A stretch of DNA of 64,000 bases from NCBI GenBank assembly GCA_045578725.1, contig JAZNKS010000086.1, positions 1 through 64,000 of the forward strand. Direction: 5' to 3'. Each line of letters opens with the position of its first letter. Position 1 is the first letter of the stretch. Shown here piece by piece: positions 32,642 through 41,584 of the stretch. The notes beneath the pieces are model-generated. The model had not been told where the DNA came from and did not search any database. It saw only the letters and a program-made list of their open reading frames with translations. A program made the translations under genes and the position numbers. Source of the DNA: Flemingiibacterium sp045578725 (GTDB taxonomy: Bacteria; Bacillota; Clostridia; Oscillospirales; CAG-272).

Positions 32642-33421
32642 ATGAAAAAACTGACTTCATGGGTACTGATTCTTGCGCTGGCTTTCATGCTTTGTGCCTG
32701 CGGCGAAACGGTAAAGGACGAGGAAAAGCATCTTGGCGTGATGGAGGAATTCGATGCCCGCCTGGACGCAGCATTTGCGGCTGTGGAGGATGCGTACGCA
32801 TCCGGCGATGAGGAGAAGATTCTCGAGGCCGAGGCCGCGCTTGAAGCCGTACAGCGGGAATACGAAAAGGCGGCCGCCGAAATCGGCCCCACCGAAAACA
32901 ATCCCGAAGAGAAGCCTGCGGAGAATCCCGAGGAGATGCCTGCGGAGGGCCCCATCTACATCATCGGCGACGAGGATGACTGGTCGGACGAGGATGACTG
33001 GGAGGACTGGGATGAATGGGAGGACGAAGAGGAAACCGAGCATCCGCTGACTCTGAACGATTGGATTTTTGAGAAGGACGGCACAACCTACAAGTTCAGC
33101 TTTGAATTTGAGCTTGACTACTTCAGCCTCAGCTATTTCAGCATGAATGACGGCAAGGAGCGGCTCGGCTGGACGGTTCCGTGGGCGGAATCCTCCGGCG
33201 CCATGTACAAGGGCTGCGAGAATTCCGACTGGTACATCGAACTGGCCGTTGATTCCGCCGATCCCGGCAGCTCGCACGTTACGATCCCCTACTCAAAGGA
33301 AGTCTGGCGTGCCACGCTGATCGGGTCCGACCGGAAAACGCTGGAGCTTGCCCGCTTTGAGGATAACGGCAAGGGACAGCCCGGCAAGCTGATTGAAAAG
33401 TGGCATTTCCTGCCCGACTGA
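32642..33421 (+). CDS. Predicted lipoprotein with an acidic, tryptophan-rich linker
   Basis: 259 residues, 11 bp after dnaJ and so probably co-transcribed. The signal peptide ends FMLCACGE (lipid Cys20). A helical segment (about 30-80) is followed by a P/E-rich spacer and then a highly acidic stretch with four evenly placed Trp residues (DDWSDEDDWEDWDEWEDEEE, about 115-135). The C-terminal 120 residues form a compact beta-rich domain (LTLNDWIFEKDGTTYKFSFE). No known family recognised. The acidic region could bind Ca or basic partners, which is speculative. Confidence 0.75.
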   Translation: MKKLTSWVLILALAFMLCACGETVKDEEKHLGVMEEFDARLDAAFAAVEDAYASGDEEKILEAEAALEAVQREYEKAAAEIGPTENNPEEKPAENPEEMPAEGPIYIIGDEDDWSDEDDWEDWDEWEDEEETEHPLTLNDWIFEKDGTTYKFSFEFELDYFSLSYFSMNDGKERLGWTVPWAESSGAMYKGCENSDWYIELAVDSADPGSSHVTIPYSKEVWRATLIGSDRKTLELARFEDNGKGQPGKLIEKWHFLPD

Positions 33422-33439
33422 TACTTACAGGAGAAACTT

Positions 33440-34360
33440 ATGAACTGGACACAGCTGAAGGTCACGGTGAAGACGTGCGATATCGATCGCACCGCGGCCA
33501 TTATGAGTATGCTGGACAACGGCATTCTGATTGAGGATTACAGCGATATTGAGGTCGGTCTGAAGACGGTCTACGGCGATCTGATCGACGAAAATATCCT
33601 GAACGCCGACAAATCGCACGGCGCGGTATCCCTGTACATCCCCGAGGACAAGAATTACAACGATTACACCGCTTTCCTGCGTGAGCGCTTCGCATCCGAG
33701 GGGATTGAAGCAAAGATGGAGCTTATCGGCGTTGACGAGGAGGAGTGGTCCACCGCCTGGAAGAAGTATTATCATCCGATCCGTGTCGGCGAGCGGTTGG
33801 TCATTGTTCCCGCATGGGAGAAATACGAGGCGGCAGAGAAGGATGTCATCGTGCGCATGGATCCCGGCATGGCATTCGGCACCGGCACGCACGAAACCAC
33901 CCGCCTCGTCTGCTCGATGATCGAGAAGTATCTCGTTCCCGGTCAGCGGGTGCTGGATGTGGGCACGGGAAGCGGCATTCTGTCGATCTGCGCCTCCAAG
34001 CTCGGCGCCGCCGAATGCTTTGCCTGCGATATTGATCCCGTTGCGGTCCGCGTGGCCGAGGAAAACTGCAGGGACAACGGATGCACAAACATCACCTGCG
34101 CGGTTTCGGATCTGCTGAAGGATGTCACGGGCGGACCTTACGATTTTGCGGTGGCCAACATTGTGGCGGACATCATCATCCGGATGTCCGCTGACATCGC
34201 CGATTACCTGAAGCCGGGCGCGCTGATTGTTACCTCCGGCATTATCGAACGGTATGCCGACGATGTGGTTTCGGCGATGGAAGGCCGGGGCTTCACACTT
34301 GTCGAAAAGATGATGGAGAGCGATTGGTGCGCCATTGCCTTCCGCCGTGCCGCCGTTTGA
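33440..34360 (+). CDS. prmA: Ribosomal protein L11 methyltransferase
   Basis: 306 residues. An N-terminal substrate-recognition domain precedes a class I SAM-dependent methyltransferase with motif I LDVGTGSGILSICASKLGA, the preceding MAFGTGTHETT motif of PrmA, and motif IV VANIVADIII (in place of NILA). It trimethylates L11 in the large ribosomal subunit. The ATG follows CAGGAG. The dnaJ-(lipoprotein)-prmA-rsmE order is conserved in Firmicutes apart from the inserted lipoprotein. Confidence 0.95.
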   Translation: MNWTQLKVTVKTCDIDRTAAIMSMLDNGILIEDYSDIEVGLKTVYGDLIDENILNADKSHGAVSLYIPEDKNYNDYTAFLRERFASEGIEAKMELIGVDEEEWSTAWKKYYHPIRVGERLVIVPAWEKYEAAEKDVIVRMDPGMAFGTGTHETTRLVCSMIEKYLVPGQRVLDVGTGSGILSICASKLGAAECFACDIDPVAVRVAEENCRDNGCTNITCAVSDLLKDVTGGPYDFAVANIVADIIIRMSADIADYLKPGALIVTSGIIERYADDVVSAMEGRGFTLVEKMMESDWCAIAFRRAAV

Positions 34361-34428
34361 TGGGCATCCTGGAGCTTTCTATCTCGGCGAAATGACGAAC
34401 AAATATGAACAAACTGTAAAATACAGCG

Positions 34429-34457
34429 AAAAAAGCGGTCGAAACGGCCGCTTTTTT
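34429..34457 (+). terminator. Terminator after prmA
   Basis: AAAAAAGCGG and CCGCTTTTTT close a short stem; rsmE then has its own promoter. Confidence 0.8.
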
Positions 34458-34488
34458 GAATTTTTCTCCGGAAATTTGTCAAAACAAT

Positions 34489-34517
34489 TTGACAAAATGC
34501 TGAAAATGGTGTATAAT
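34489..34517 (+). promoter_or_regulatory. Consensus promoter of rsmE
   Basis: TTGACA (34489-34494), 17 bp, TATAAT (34512-34517). The rest of the 34361-34588 interval holds the prmA terminator and a leader of about 65 nt with nothing else recognised. Confidence 0.85.
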
Positions 34518-34588
34518 ATAGAACGGGCCGCGGAAGGCAGTCGGCGACTTGCCGGCCGGATTGCGGCACAAATCTGTGTGAGGACATT

Positions 34589-35374
34589 ATGCCGCGATTT
34601 TTTCTCTCGGCTTCCAACATCCGCGACGGGCTTGTTACCGTGACCGGAGAGGATGCCGTGCACATCTCCCGCTCCCTGCGGATGCGGCCGGGCGAGAGAA
34701 TAACCGTCTGCGATATGCAGAAAATCGAATATCTCTGCGAAATCGAAGCGTTCACCTCCGATACGGTCACGGCGAAAATCCTGTCATCGAAGCCGAGCGA
34801 TACCGAGCCGCCCTGCGAAATCCGCCTCTATCAGGCCCTGCCGAAAGCGGACAAGCTGGATACCATCATCCAGAAGGCCGTGGAATCGGGCGCGTCTGTC
34901 ATTGTTCCGTTTGAAAGCGAGCGGACGGTGGTAAGGGAAGCCGGTAATCAGGCACGGGATCAGAAGAAGCTGGAGCGGCGAAGCCGGATTGCGCTGGAGG
35001 CTGCCAAGCAATGCGGCAGGGGGATCATACCGACGGTCGGTGCACCGCTGTCCTACCCCAAAATGCTGGAGGCGGCCGCAGACTGCGAGCTGAAGCTCTT
35101 CTTTTACGAGGGCGACGGAACCGTATCGCTTCCCGAGCTTCTTCGCAGGGAATACCCGATGGGGCAGATCCCGAAAAGCATTGCCATCGTCATCGGCGCG
35201 GAGGGAGGCTTCTCCCTTCATGAAACCGAAGCGGCGAGAGAAGCCGGCTTTTTGCTGGCGGGACTCGGGCGGCGGATTCTCCGGTGCGAAACGGCATCCG
35301 GCTTTGCGCTGGCCTGCCTTGCCTATCAATTTGAATTAAGTACAACAAACAAAGATGGAGAGTATCATGGTTAA
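34589..35374 (+). CDS. rsmE: 16S rRNA (uracil-1498-N3)-methyltransferase
   Basis: 261 residues, SPOUT superfamily. The N-terminal PUA-like part has DAVHISRSLRMRPGE, and the knotted C-terminal part has the SAM-binding segment AIVIGAEGGFSLHETE and LGRRILRCETAS. It methylates N3 of U1498 in 16S rRNA. Its 3' end overlaps the next gene by 8 bp, indicating coupled translation of a membrane protein. Confidence 0.95.
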   Translation: MPRFFLSASNIRDGLVTVTGEDAVHISRSLRMRPGERITVCDMQKIEYLCEIEAFTSDTVTAKILSSKPSDTEPPCEIRLYQALPKADKLDTIIQKAVESGASVIVPFESERTVVREAGNQARDQKKLERRSRIALEAAKQCGRGIIPTVGAPLSYPKMLEAAADCELKLFFYEGDGTVSLPELLRREYPMGQIPKSIAIVIGAEGGFSLHETEAAREAGFLLAGLGRRILRCETASGFALACLAYQFELSTTNKDGEYHG

Positions 35375-36137
35375 GAGTAATCCGAGCAATTCCAAGGCGG
35401 AGAAGAAAGCCCGCCAGATGAAGCAGAGCGAGCTGAAGTTCAACCGTCTTGTGTGCGTTTTCGCCGCCGTTATGGCCGCGGTTGTCGCCCTGCTCAATAT
35501 CAAGAAATCCGGAGCGGCAGAGGTCAATTTCATTCTCTATGTCCTGCCTGTGCTGGCGATTGTGTCCGGCGTCGCGCTTGCCGGTGCCATCGTATGGCAT
35601 ATCCTCTCGAAGGGGAAGGATCAGAGTGAGCGGCTGCTTACCAGCTCCATGCTGATCGGTGCGGCGGCTGTCCTCTTCGGCTCGTCCATGATGTATCTCT
35701 TCTTCGTCGGTGCGGGGGATGTGATCGTGATTCTGATCGCCGCTCTCATCCTCTATGCCGTTCACAGCATCTACCCGGCACCGTTCTTCGCCTATTCGCT
35801 GGCGGCGGCCATTGCCATGGGTCTTGTCAAGTATGCAGGCATGAGCACCCCCGATTCGCTGGTTGCGGGCTTTATCACCGTTTCCGGCATCGCGGCGATT
35901 GCATGGGCTGTGCTGATGGCCATCACCGGCCTTCTGATGCTCGCAAAGAAGGGAATCACCGTTGGCGGTGTGAGCCTCCCCTCCTCCGATGCCGGTCTGT
36001 GGCTTGTTACGGCCGCATTCACGCTGATCGGCGGACTGCTTCCGTTTCTTTATGCCGCGGCGGCGCTCTCGGCGCTGATCGCCCTGCTGGTGGTCTATCT
36101 GATCGCTGTGATCGCCCGTACCGTTGCCATGATGTGA
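35367..36137 (+). CDS. Multi-pass membrane protein of unknown function
   Basis: 256 residues from the ATG at 35367 (GGAG upstream), overlapping rsmE by 8 bp. A basic, Lys-rich cytoplasmic N-terminus (about 1-30) is followed by roughly six to seven hydrophobic helices (for example VCVFAAVMAAVVALL, ILYVLPVLAIVSGVALAGAI, LLTSSMLIGAAAVLFGSSMM, IVILIAALILYAV). No catalytic motif or transporter signature is seen. It may be an assembly or sensor protein of the cytoplasmic membrane; I cannot assign a family. Confidence 0.8.
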   Translation: MVKSNPSNSKAEKKARQMKQSELKFNRLVCVFAAVMAAVVALLNIKKSGAAEVNFILYVLPVLAIVSGVALAGAIVWHILSKGKDQSERLLTSSMLIGAAAVLFGSSMMYLFFVGAGDVIVILIAALILYAVHSIYPAPFFAYSLAAAIAMGLVKYAGMSTPDSLVAGFITVSGIAAIAWAVLMAITGLLMLAKKGITVGGVSLPSSDAGLWLVTAAFTLIGGLLPFLYAAAALSALIALLVVYLIAVIARTVAMM

Positions 36138-36202
36138 GTCCTGCGCTTTCGGCAAAGTGCTCAAAAACTTGTGAATAATTCGTTAATTATTTTGACCGCC
36201 TA

Positions 36203-36231
36203 TTGAAATCCCACAAAAACGGGTGTAAAAT
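36203..36231 (+). promoter_or_regulatory. Promoter of the CdaR/PucR-like regulator
   Basis: TTGAAA (36203-36208), 17 bp, TAAAAT (36226-36231). Confidence 0.7.
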
Positions 36232-36284
36232 ATAGGTTGGATTCTATTACATACTATCGGTAAATTTTTGAAAGGAGGCGCCTT

Positions 36285-37370
36285 ATGTCGAACAGACTGT
36301 TTCAGGGAATTATCCATCAGATGAAGGATGCTGTTGACCGCGTAATTGGCGTTATAGATGAAAACGGCGTGATTATTTCATGCAGTGAGCTTGTAAAAAT
36401 CGGAGAAACCTGCCAGGGACTCCGGGACGAAATCGTGTACTCCTCCGAGGCACTCACCACCGGCGGTTATACCTACCGTCAGATCGGTGCCGGCGCAAAG
36501 GCTGAGTATATCGTATTCGTGGAGGGCGAAGACAAGACGGCCGAGCGGCTGACCCTGATTCTCTCGATTTCCCTCAACAATATCAAGAATCTCTATGACG
36601 AGAAATACGACAAGGGCTCGTTCATCAAGAACATCATTCTCGACAACATTCTGCCCAGCGACATTTACTTAAAGAGTAAGGAGCTTCACTTCAACGCCGA
36701 TGTATACCGCATCGTCATTCTGATCAAATTCTTCGGAAAGAGCGATGTCGTTCCCTTTGACATGGTCGCCAATATGTTCCCGGACAAGACCAAGGACTAC
36801 GTTATCAGCGTAGGCGAGCATGATATCGTTCTTGTCAAGGAAGTCAAGCACAACTACGAAACCCGCGACATCGAAAAGATCGCCAAGACGATCGCCGATA
36901 CGCTTTCCAGCGAATTCTATGCCAAGGTTTCGATCGGTATCGGTACCGCTGTTGATAACATCAAGGAGCTGGCCCGCTCCTTCAAGGAAGCCCAGGTAGC
37001 CCTCGAGGTCGGCAAGGTCTTCGACACCGAAAAGAATATCGTCAGCTACGAGAACCTCGGCATCGGCCGTCTGATTTATCAGCTTCCCGTCACCCTCTGC
37101 GATATGTTCCTCGCCGAGGTCTTCAAGAAGGGCTCGCTGGAAACCCTCGACCGCGAAACGCTGATGACCATTCAGTGCTTCTTTGAGAACAATCTGAACG
37201 TTTCCGAAACCTCCAGAAAGCTGTTCGTACACCGCAACACGCTGGTTTACCGTCTGGAGAAGATCCGCAAGCTGACCGGCCTCGATCTGCGTGAGTTTGA
37301 GCACGCAATCACCTTCAAGGTCGCGCTGATGGTCAAGAAATACCTGAGCGCAAAGCCTGTCAAATATTAA
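36285..37370 (+). CDS. CdaR/PucR-type transcriptional regulator
   Basis: 361 residues. The C-terminal helix-turn-helix of the PucR/CdaR type is clear: FFENNLNVSETSRKLFVHRN, followed by TLVYRLEKIRKLTGLD. The middle part resembles the GGDEF-like region of CdaR proteins (VSIGIGTAVDNIKELARSFK, EAQVALEVG), and the N-terminal 120 residues look like a diacid/sugar sensor domain. It has an AAAGGAGG ribosome site and its own promoter. Regulators of this group respond to carboxylates such as sugar acids, but the target genes are unknown here. It precedes ftsE, which is common in this bacterial group. Confidence 0.88.
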   Translation: MSNRLFQGIIHQMKDAVDRVIGVIDENGVIISCSELVKIGETCQGLRDEIVYSSEALTTGGYTYRQIGAGAKAEYIVFVEGEDKTAERLTLILSISLNNIKNLYDEKYDKGSFIKNIILDNILPSDIYLKSKELHFNADVYRIVILIKFFGKSDVVPFDMVANMFPDKTKDYVISVGEHDIVLVKEVKHNYETRDIEKIAKTIADTLSSEFYAKVSIGIGTAVDNIKELARSFKEAQVALEVGKVFDTEKNIVSYENLGIGRLIYQLPVTLCDMFLAEVFKKGSLETLDRETLMTIQCFFENNLNVSETSRKLFVHRNTLVYRLEKIRKLTGLDLREFEHAITFKVALMVKKYLSAKPVKY

Positions 37371-37391
37371 GTAAGCAACAAGCGCCAAATC

Positions 37392-37437
37392 ATGCTGAAT
37401 TCCGAGGGCAGAGTTCTGCTTTTTCGGTGTTCAGCAT
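37392..37437 (+). promoter_or_regulatory. Large stem-loop in the ftsE leader
   Basis: ATGCTGAA (37392-37399) pairs with TTCAGCAT (37430-37437); inside it CCGA pairs with TCGG, and GCAG-AGTT-CTGC is followed by TTTTT. The inner stem with its T-run could act as a weak terminator that competes with the outer stem. Confidence 0.4.
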
Positions 37438-37483
37438 TTGGTGTTTTTCAAGAAACCAACCATTACGGAGTAACCGCTGAGAT

Positions 37484-38218
37484 ATGATCGAATTCAAAGA
37501 CGTAAAAAAAGTATACCCCAACGGAACCGTAGCGCTCGACGGCGTGAATCTCAAGATTGCCGACGGCGAATTTGTCTTTATCGTGGGCGAATCGGGCGCG
37601 GGCAAAACCACGCTGATGAAGCTGCTTCTGCGTGAGGAGAAAATCACCTCCGGAAGCCTGAAGGTGCGGTGCGAAAAGCACGGCTCCGGCGTGAATCCCA
37701 AGGCCCCGCAGAAGGGCGGTCTGGTCGAATATGACCTTGGAAAGATCTCCAATTTCCGTGTTCCGTACTACCGCCGGGAGCTTGGCGTGGTCTTCCAGGA
37801 TTTCCGCCTGTTCCCGAACAAGACGGTATTTGAGAATGTCGCCTTTGCGATGCAGGTGGTCGGCGAATCCGGCCGCATCGTCAAGCAGCGCGTTCCGGCC
37901 ATCCTCAACATCGTCAACCTGATTGACAAGTTCAATTCCTATCCCTCCCAGCTTTCGGGCGGCGAGCAGCAGCGCGTCGCGCTGGCCAGAGCGCTGGCCA
38001 ACAATCCGCAGATCATCATCGCGGACGAGCCTACCGGCAACATCGACCCGAAGATGAGTCTGGAGATCATGAATCTGCTGGTCAAGATTCACAAGCGGGG
38101 CAAGACGGTCATCGTTGTCACCCACGAAAAGGATCTGGTGGATTATTTCCAGCAGCGTGTCGTCCGCATCCGTGACGGCAAGGTCGTCAGCGACGGCGTG
38201 GGAGGAATGTCCTTATGA
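37484..38218 (+). CDS. ftsE: Cell division ATP-binding protein FtsE
   Basis: 244-residue ABC ATPase with Walker A GESGAGKTT, signature LSGGEQQRVALARAL, Walker B IIIADEPTGN and the H-loop VTHEKD. It has an insert between Walker A and the Q-loop (about residues 60-90) not present in the shortest FtsE proteins. With FtsX it forms the membrane complex that switches on a peptidoglycan hydrolase at the division site. It overlaps ftsX by 4 bp (ATGA), and the hydrolase gene follows. Confidence 0.95.
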   Translation: MIEFKDVKKVYPNGTVALDGVNLKIADGEFVFIVGESGAGKTTLMKLLLREEKITSGSLKVRCEKHGSGVNPKAPQKGGLVEYDLGKISNFRVPYYRRELGVVFQDFRLFPNKTVFENVAFAMQVVGESGRIVKQRVPAILNIVNLIDKFNSYPSQLSGGEQQRVALARALANNPQIIIADEPTGNIDPKMSLEIMNLLVKIHKRGKTVIVVTHEKDLVDYFQQRVVRIRDGKVVSDGVGGMSL

Positions 38219-39102
38219 AACGGTACCGTGTCAGTTATTTCCTCGGGCAGAGCATCAAGGGTCTGTGGCGCAACGGCATCATGTCGATCGCCTCGATCAC
38301 GGTTCTGATGAGCTGTCTGGTGGTTATGGGCAGCTTCGCGCTGCTGATTCTCAACATCGACGCCAATCTCGAACGCCTGGGTCTGATGAACGAAATCGTC
38401 GTATTCGTCGATTCGTCCGTTGACGATGAGGGCGTGGAGGAGATCGGAAGCCAGCTGCGGGCACTTGATAATGTCGCCGAGGTGACCTATGTATCCAAGG
38501 AGCAGGCGCTGGAGGAGGAAAAAGCGAAGTATCAGGAATATCCCGACCTGTTCGAGCTGGTCGAGAATGACAACCCGCTCCGCGATTCCTTCATCATCAA
38601 ATACGAGGACAACGCCGGCGTATCCACGCTGGAATATCAGATCGGCAAAATTGCCGGCATCGCCAAGATCAACAACCGGCTGGATCTGGCCGTATCCATC
38701 GAAAAGGTCAAAAACGGCATTTCGCTGGTGCTGATCTGGTTCATGGCGATTCTCTTTGTTGTCAGCATCTTCGTCATCATCAACACGATCAAGCTGGCGG
38801 TGCATTCCCGCCGCTCGGAAATCACGATCATGCGCTATGTGGGTGCGACCGACTGGTTTGTCATCCTGCCGTTCATCTTTGAGGGCATCTTCATCGGCCT
38901 GATAGCGAGCGGTCTGGCGTATCTGATCCAGTGGTACATCTACGGCTATGTGGTATCCATGATGGGCGACAGCTTCAACATGATTGAAGTGCTTGCCTTT
39001 GCCGATATCCGCACGCTGGTGGCCGGCGCATTCGTCGGAATCGGTGTCATCACCGGTATCATCGGCAGCTGCATCTCCACGAGAAAGTACTTAAAGGCTT
39101 AA
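38215..39102 (+). CDS. ftsX: Cell division protein FtsX
   Basis: 295 residues with the FtsX topology: one N-terminal helix (about 20-45, GIMSIASITVLMSCLVV), an extracellular domain of about 130 residues, and three C-terminal helices (SLVLIWFMAILFVVSIFVII, VILPFIFEGIFIGLIASGLA, TLVAGAFVGIGVITGIIGS). It transmits the FtsE ATPase cycle to the cell-wall hydrolase outside the membrane. Translation is coupled to ftsE by the ATGA overlap. Confidence 0.95.
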   Translation: MKRYRVSYFLGQSIKGLWRNGIMSIASITVLMSCLVVMGSFALLILNIDANLERLGLMNEIVVFVDSSVDDEGVEEIGSQLRALDNVAEVTYVSKEQALEEEKAKYQEYPDLFELVENDNPLRDSFIIKYEDNAGVSTLEYQIGKIAGIAKINNRLDLAVSIEKVKNGISLVLIWFMAILFVVSIFVIINTIKLAVHSRRSEITIMRYVGATDWFVILPFIFEGIFIGLIASGLAYLIQWYIYGYVVSMMGDSFNMIEVLAFADIRTLVAGAFVGIGVITGIIGSCISTRKYLKA

Positions 39103-39121
39103 AAAATAACGGAGGTTTATT

Positions 39122-40321
39122 ATGAAGGGAAAACGGATCGTCCGGGCAGCGCTTCTCATTCTGTGTGCGCTTCTTCTGATCCCCTCCATCCCCGGCGAGC
39201 GCGCGACGGTTATGGCGGCGGCGCTTACTGACTCCAAGGTAAAGGAATACGAAACCCGGCTGGAACAGCTGGATGCCAAAATGAAGGAGCTCCAGAAGAG
39301 CATCAAGGCGGCCGCTTCCGATGAGGAAAAGCTGCGTGCCGAAAAAGAGGTGATCGACAAGGAGATCGCCCTTCTGATGGAGCGCATCGAGATCACCAAC
39401 GATCTGATCGCGGCCCGCAATGACAGCATCGCCCAGAAGGAGGCGGACATTACCGCCAAGCAGGGCGAATACGATGTCCGCTACGAGCAGTTCAAGGAGC
39501 GGATCCGCATCACCTATGAGGAAGGGAAGGCCAGCTATCTCGATATGCTGTTCGGCGCCGAGAGCCTTTCCGATTTCCTCGCGCGGGTGGATCGGGTCGG
39601 CGCGATGCTTGAATGGGACACCGAAATGATGAGCACGCTGTCGAGTCAGCGGGTGAATCTGGAGGATGAAAAGGCGGCGCTGGAGGCCGAAAAGGCCGAG
39701 GCGATCGCCGATCTGAATCAGCTCCGCGAGGATGAGCGGATTATGGAGCAGAAATCCGAGGCCGCCCTTGCCAAGGCCAACCAGCTCAAGGCCAATCAGC
39801 AATACTGGGAAAAGCAGAAGGAAAAGATGGCCGCGGAAGAAGAAAAGCTGGACAAGGAGCTTGAGGCATATCTCCAGGAGCTTCAGAAAAAGCAGAACAA
39901 CAAGTATGTCGGCGGTACCTATATGTGGCCGGTTGATGCGAAATACAACCGGATTTCCAGCGGCGTTGTCAATCGGACAAATCCGATCACCGGAAAGCGC
40001 GAATACCACAACGGTATCGATATCCCGGCCGATTTCGGCGCGAACATCTACGCGGCCAATGCCGGAACCGTCATCAAGGTGGTCTGGGATCATTGGAGCT
40101 ACGGCAATTACTGCATGATCGACCACGGCGGCGGATATACGACCCTGTATGCCCACTCCTCCCGATTGCTTGTAACGGTCGGACAGAAGGTAAGTAAAGG
40201 ACAGGTCATTGCCAAGGTCGGCTCCACCGGCCAATCCACCGGCAATCATCTTCACTTCTCCTACTATGTGAACGGAGTGATTACCGATCCCACGAAAACA
40301 ATATTCGTATCGACTAAATAA
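39122..40321 (+). CDS. EnvC-like murein hydrolase with active M23 (LytM) domain
   Basis: 399 residues: signal peptide (about 1-31), long coiled coil (about 35-255, rich in E/K/A), and a C-terminal M23 domain. The zinc ligands of an active LytM peptidase are all present: YHNGIDIP (His296, Asp300) and HLHF (His376 and His378). Unlike E. coli EnvC, which is a degenerate activator, it may cleave peptidoglycan cross-links itself. The coiled coil is the expected FtsX contact. It lies 19 bp after ftsX and before a ctpA-type protease. Confidence 0.92.
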   Translation: MKGKRIVRAALLILCALLLIPSIPGERATVMAAALTDSKVKEYETRLEQLDAKMKELQKSIKAAASDEEKLRAEKEVIDKEIALLMERIEITNDLIAARNDSIAQKEADITAKQGEYDVRYEQFKERIRITYEEGKASYLDMLFGAESLSDFLARVDRVGAMLEWDTEMMSTLSSQRVNLEDEKAALEAEKAEAIADLNQLREDERIMEQKSEAALAKANQLKANQQYWEKQKEKMAAEEEKLDKELEAYLQELQKKQNNKYVGGTYMWPVDAKYNRISSGVVNRTNPITGKREYHNGIDIPADFGANIYAANAGTVIKVVWDHWSYGNYCMIDHGGGYTTLYAHSSRLLVTVGQKVSKGQVIAKVGSTGQSTGNHLHFSYYVNGVITDPTKTIFVSTK

Positions 40322-40341
40322 TGAAAGGCGGCACCAACTCC

Positions 40342-41541
40342 ATGACAAAGAAGATATCCATCGGTCTGGCCATCGTTCTGATGCTCCTGACCGTGGTGGT
40401 GACCTTTCAGGTAACCTATATCGCGCTCAACAACAAATACCGGGCCGAGCTGGCATCGCTGACCACCTCCGCATCCAATTTTGCGAAGCTGGAGGCGGTG
40501 AACGAGATCTACCGCGAGCTGTACATCGGTGAAATCGACGAAGATTATCTGATGGACATGATTATCCGCGGCTATGTGGCCGGTACCGGCGACAAATACG
40601 CCTATTATCTCGATGAGGAGCAGTTCGCCGAGCTGATGGCCGACACCAATGCCGAAATGGAAGGCATCGGCGTGTATGTCATCTACGATAACGTGATCGG
40701 CGCGATTGAAATCATCAACGTGATGCCCGATTCGCCGGCGCTGGAAGCCGGCGTCGAACCGGGCGACCTCATCGTCTATGTCGGTGAGGATTCCGTGGCC
40801 GAGCTCGGCTACACCACCGCGCTCAACCGCCTGCAGGGCAAGGCCGGCACCAAGGCTGAATTCTCTGTCCTGCGCGGGGAGGAGCTGATCGACTTCTCGA
40901 TCGAGCGGGGCTATGTCAACGAGCAGACCGTCACCTATCACATCTACGAAAAGGACCCGAAGATCGGCATCGTTGAGATCGTCAGCTTCGATCTCGGTAC
41001 ACCGGTCCAGTTCACCGAGGCTGTGGAAACGCTCGTTTCCTCCGGCTGTGACAGGTTCATCTTCGATGTCCGCTACAATCCGGGCGGCGAGCTCTCCAGC
41101 ATCGTCGATGTGCTCGATTATCTGCTTCCCGAAGGCCCGATCGTCCGCATCGTGGACGGCGAGGGCAACGAGGAGAAGTATACCTCGGATGCCGAGTGCT
41201 TTGATTATCCGATGGCCGTGCTCGTCAATCAGAATACCGCCAGCGCCGCCGAGCTGTTTGCCTCCGCGCTTCAGGATTACGATAAGGCCGAGCTTGTCGG
41301 CACCGTGACCTACGGAAAGGGAACCGTGCAGACGATTCTCCAGCTGGGCGACAATACCGGCATCGGCATTTCCTACAGTATGTATTATCCGCCCTTCTCG
41401 GATAATTTTGAGGGCGTCGGTGTGAAGCCGGATGTCGAAATCGAGATGGACGAATCGCTGGCAAACAAGAATATCTATAAAATCACGGATGAGGAAGATA
41501 CCCAGCTGCAGAAGGCGATCGCCGTTCTGAAGGGGCAGTAA
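40342..41541 (+). CDS. Carboxyl-terminal processing protease, S41 family
   Basis: 399 residues from the ATG at 40342 (AAAGGCGG upstream); another ATG at 40321 overlaps the previous stop but has no good ribosome site. One N-terminal membrane anchor (about 7-30) exports a PDZ domain (NVMPDSPALEAGVEPGDLI) and an S41 catalytic domain. The Ser-Lys dyad is Ser301 in NTASAAELF and Lys326 in TYGKGTVQ, the standard spacing of 25. It processes or degrades envelope proteins, and next to ftsEX-M23 it may control the hydrolase level. Confidence 0.93.
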   Translation: MTKKISIGLAIVLMLLTVVVTFQVTYIALNNKYRAELASLTTSASNFAKLEAVNEIYRELYIGEIDEDYLMDMIIRGYVAGTGDKYAYYLDEEQFAELMADTNAEMEGIGVYVIYDNVIGAIEIINVMPDSPALEAGVEPGDLIVYVGEDSVAELGYTTALNRLQGKAGTKAEFSVLRGEELIDFSIERGYVNEQTVTYHIYEKDPKIGIVEIVSFDLGTPVQFTEAVETLVSSGCDRFIFDVRYNPGGELSSIVDVLDYLLPEGPIVRIVDGEGNEEKYTSDAECFDYPMAVLVNQNTASAAELFASALQDYDKAELVGTVTYGKGTVQTILQLGDNTGIGISYSMYYPPFSDNFEGVGVKPDVEIEMDESLANKNIYKITDEEDTQLQKAIAVLKGQ

Positions 41542-41584
41542 TCCGCGTACAATATCAGTAAAAACTTTCAAGGAGAAATACACT

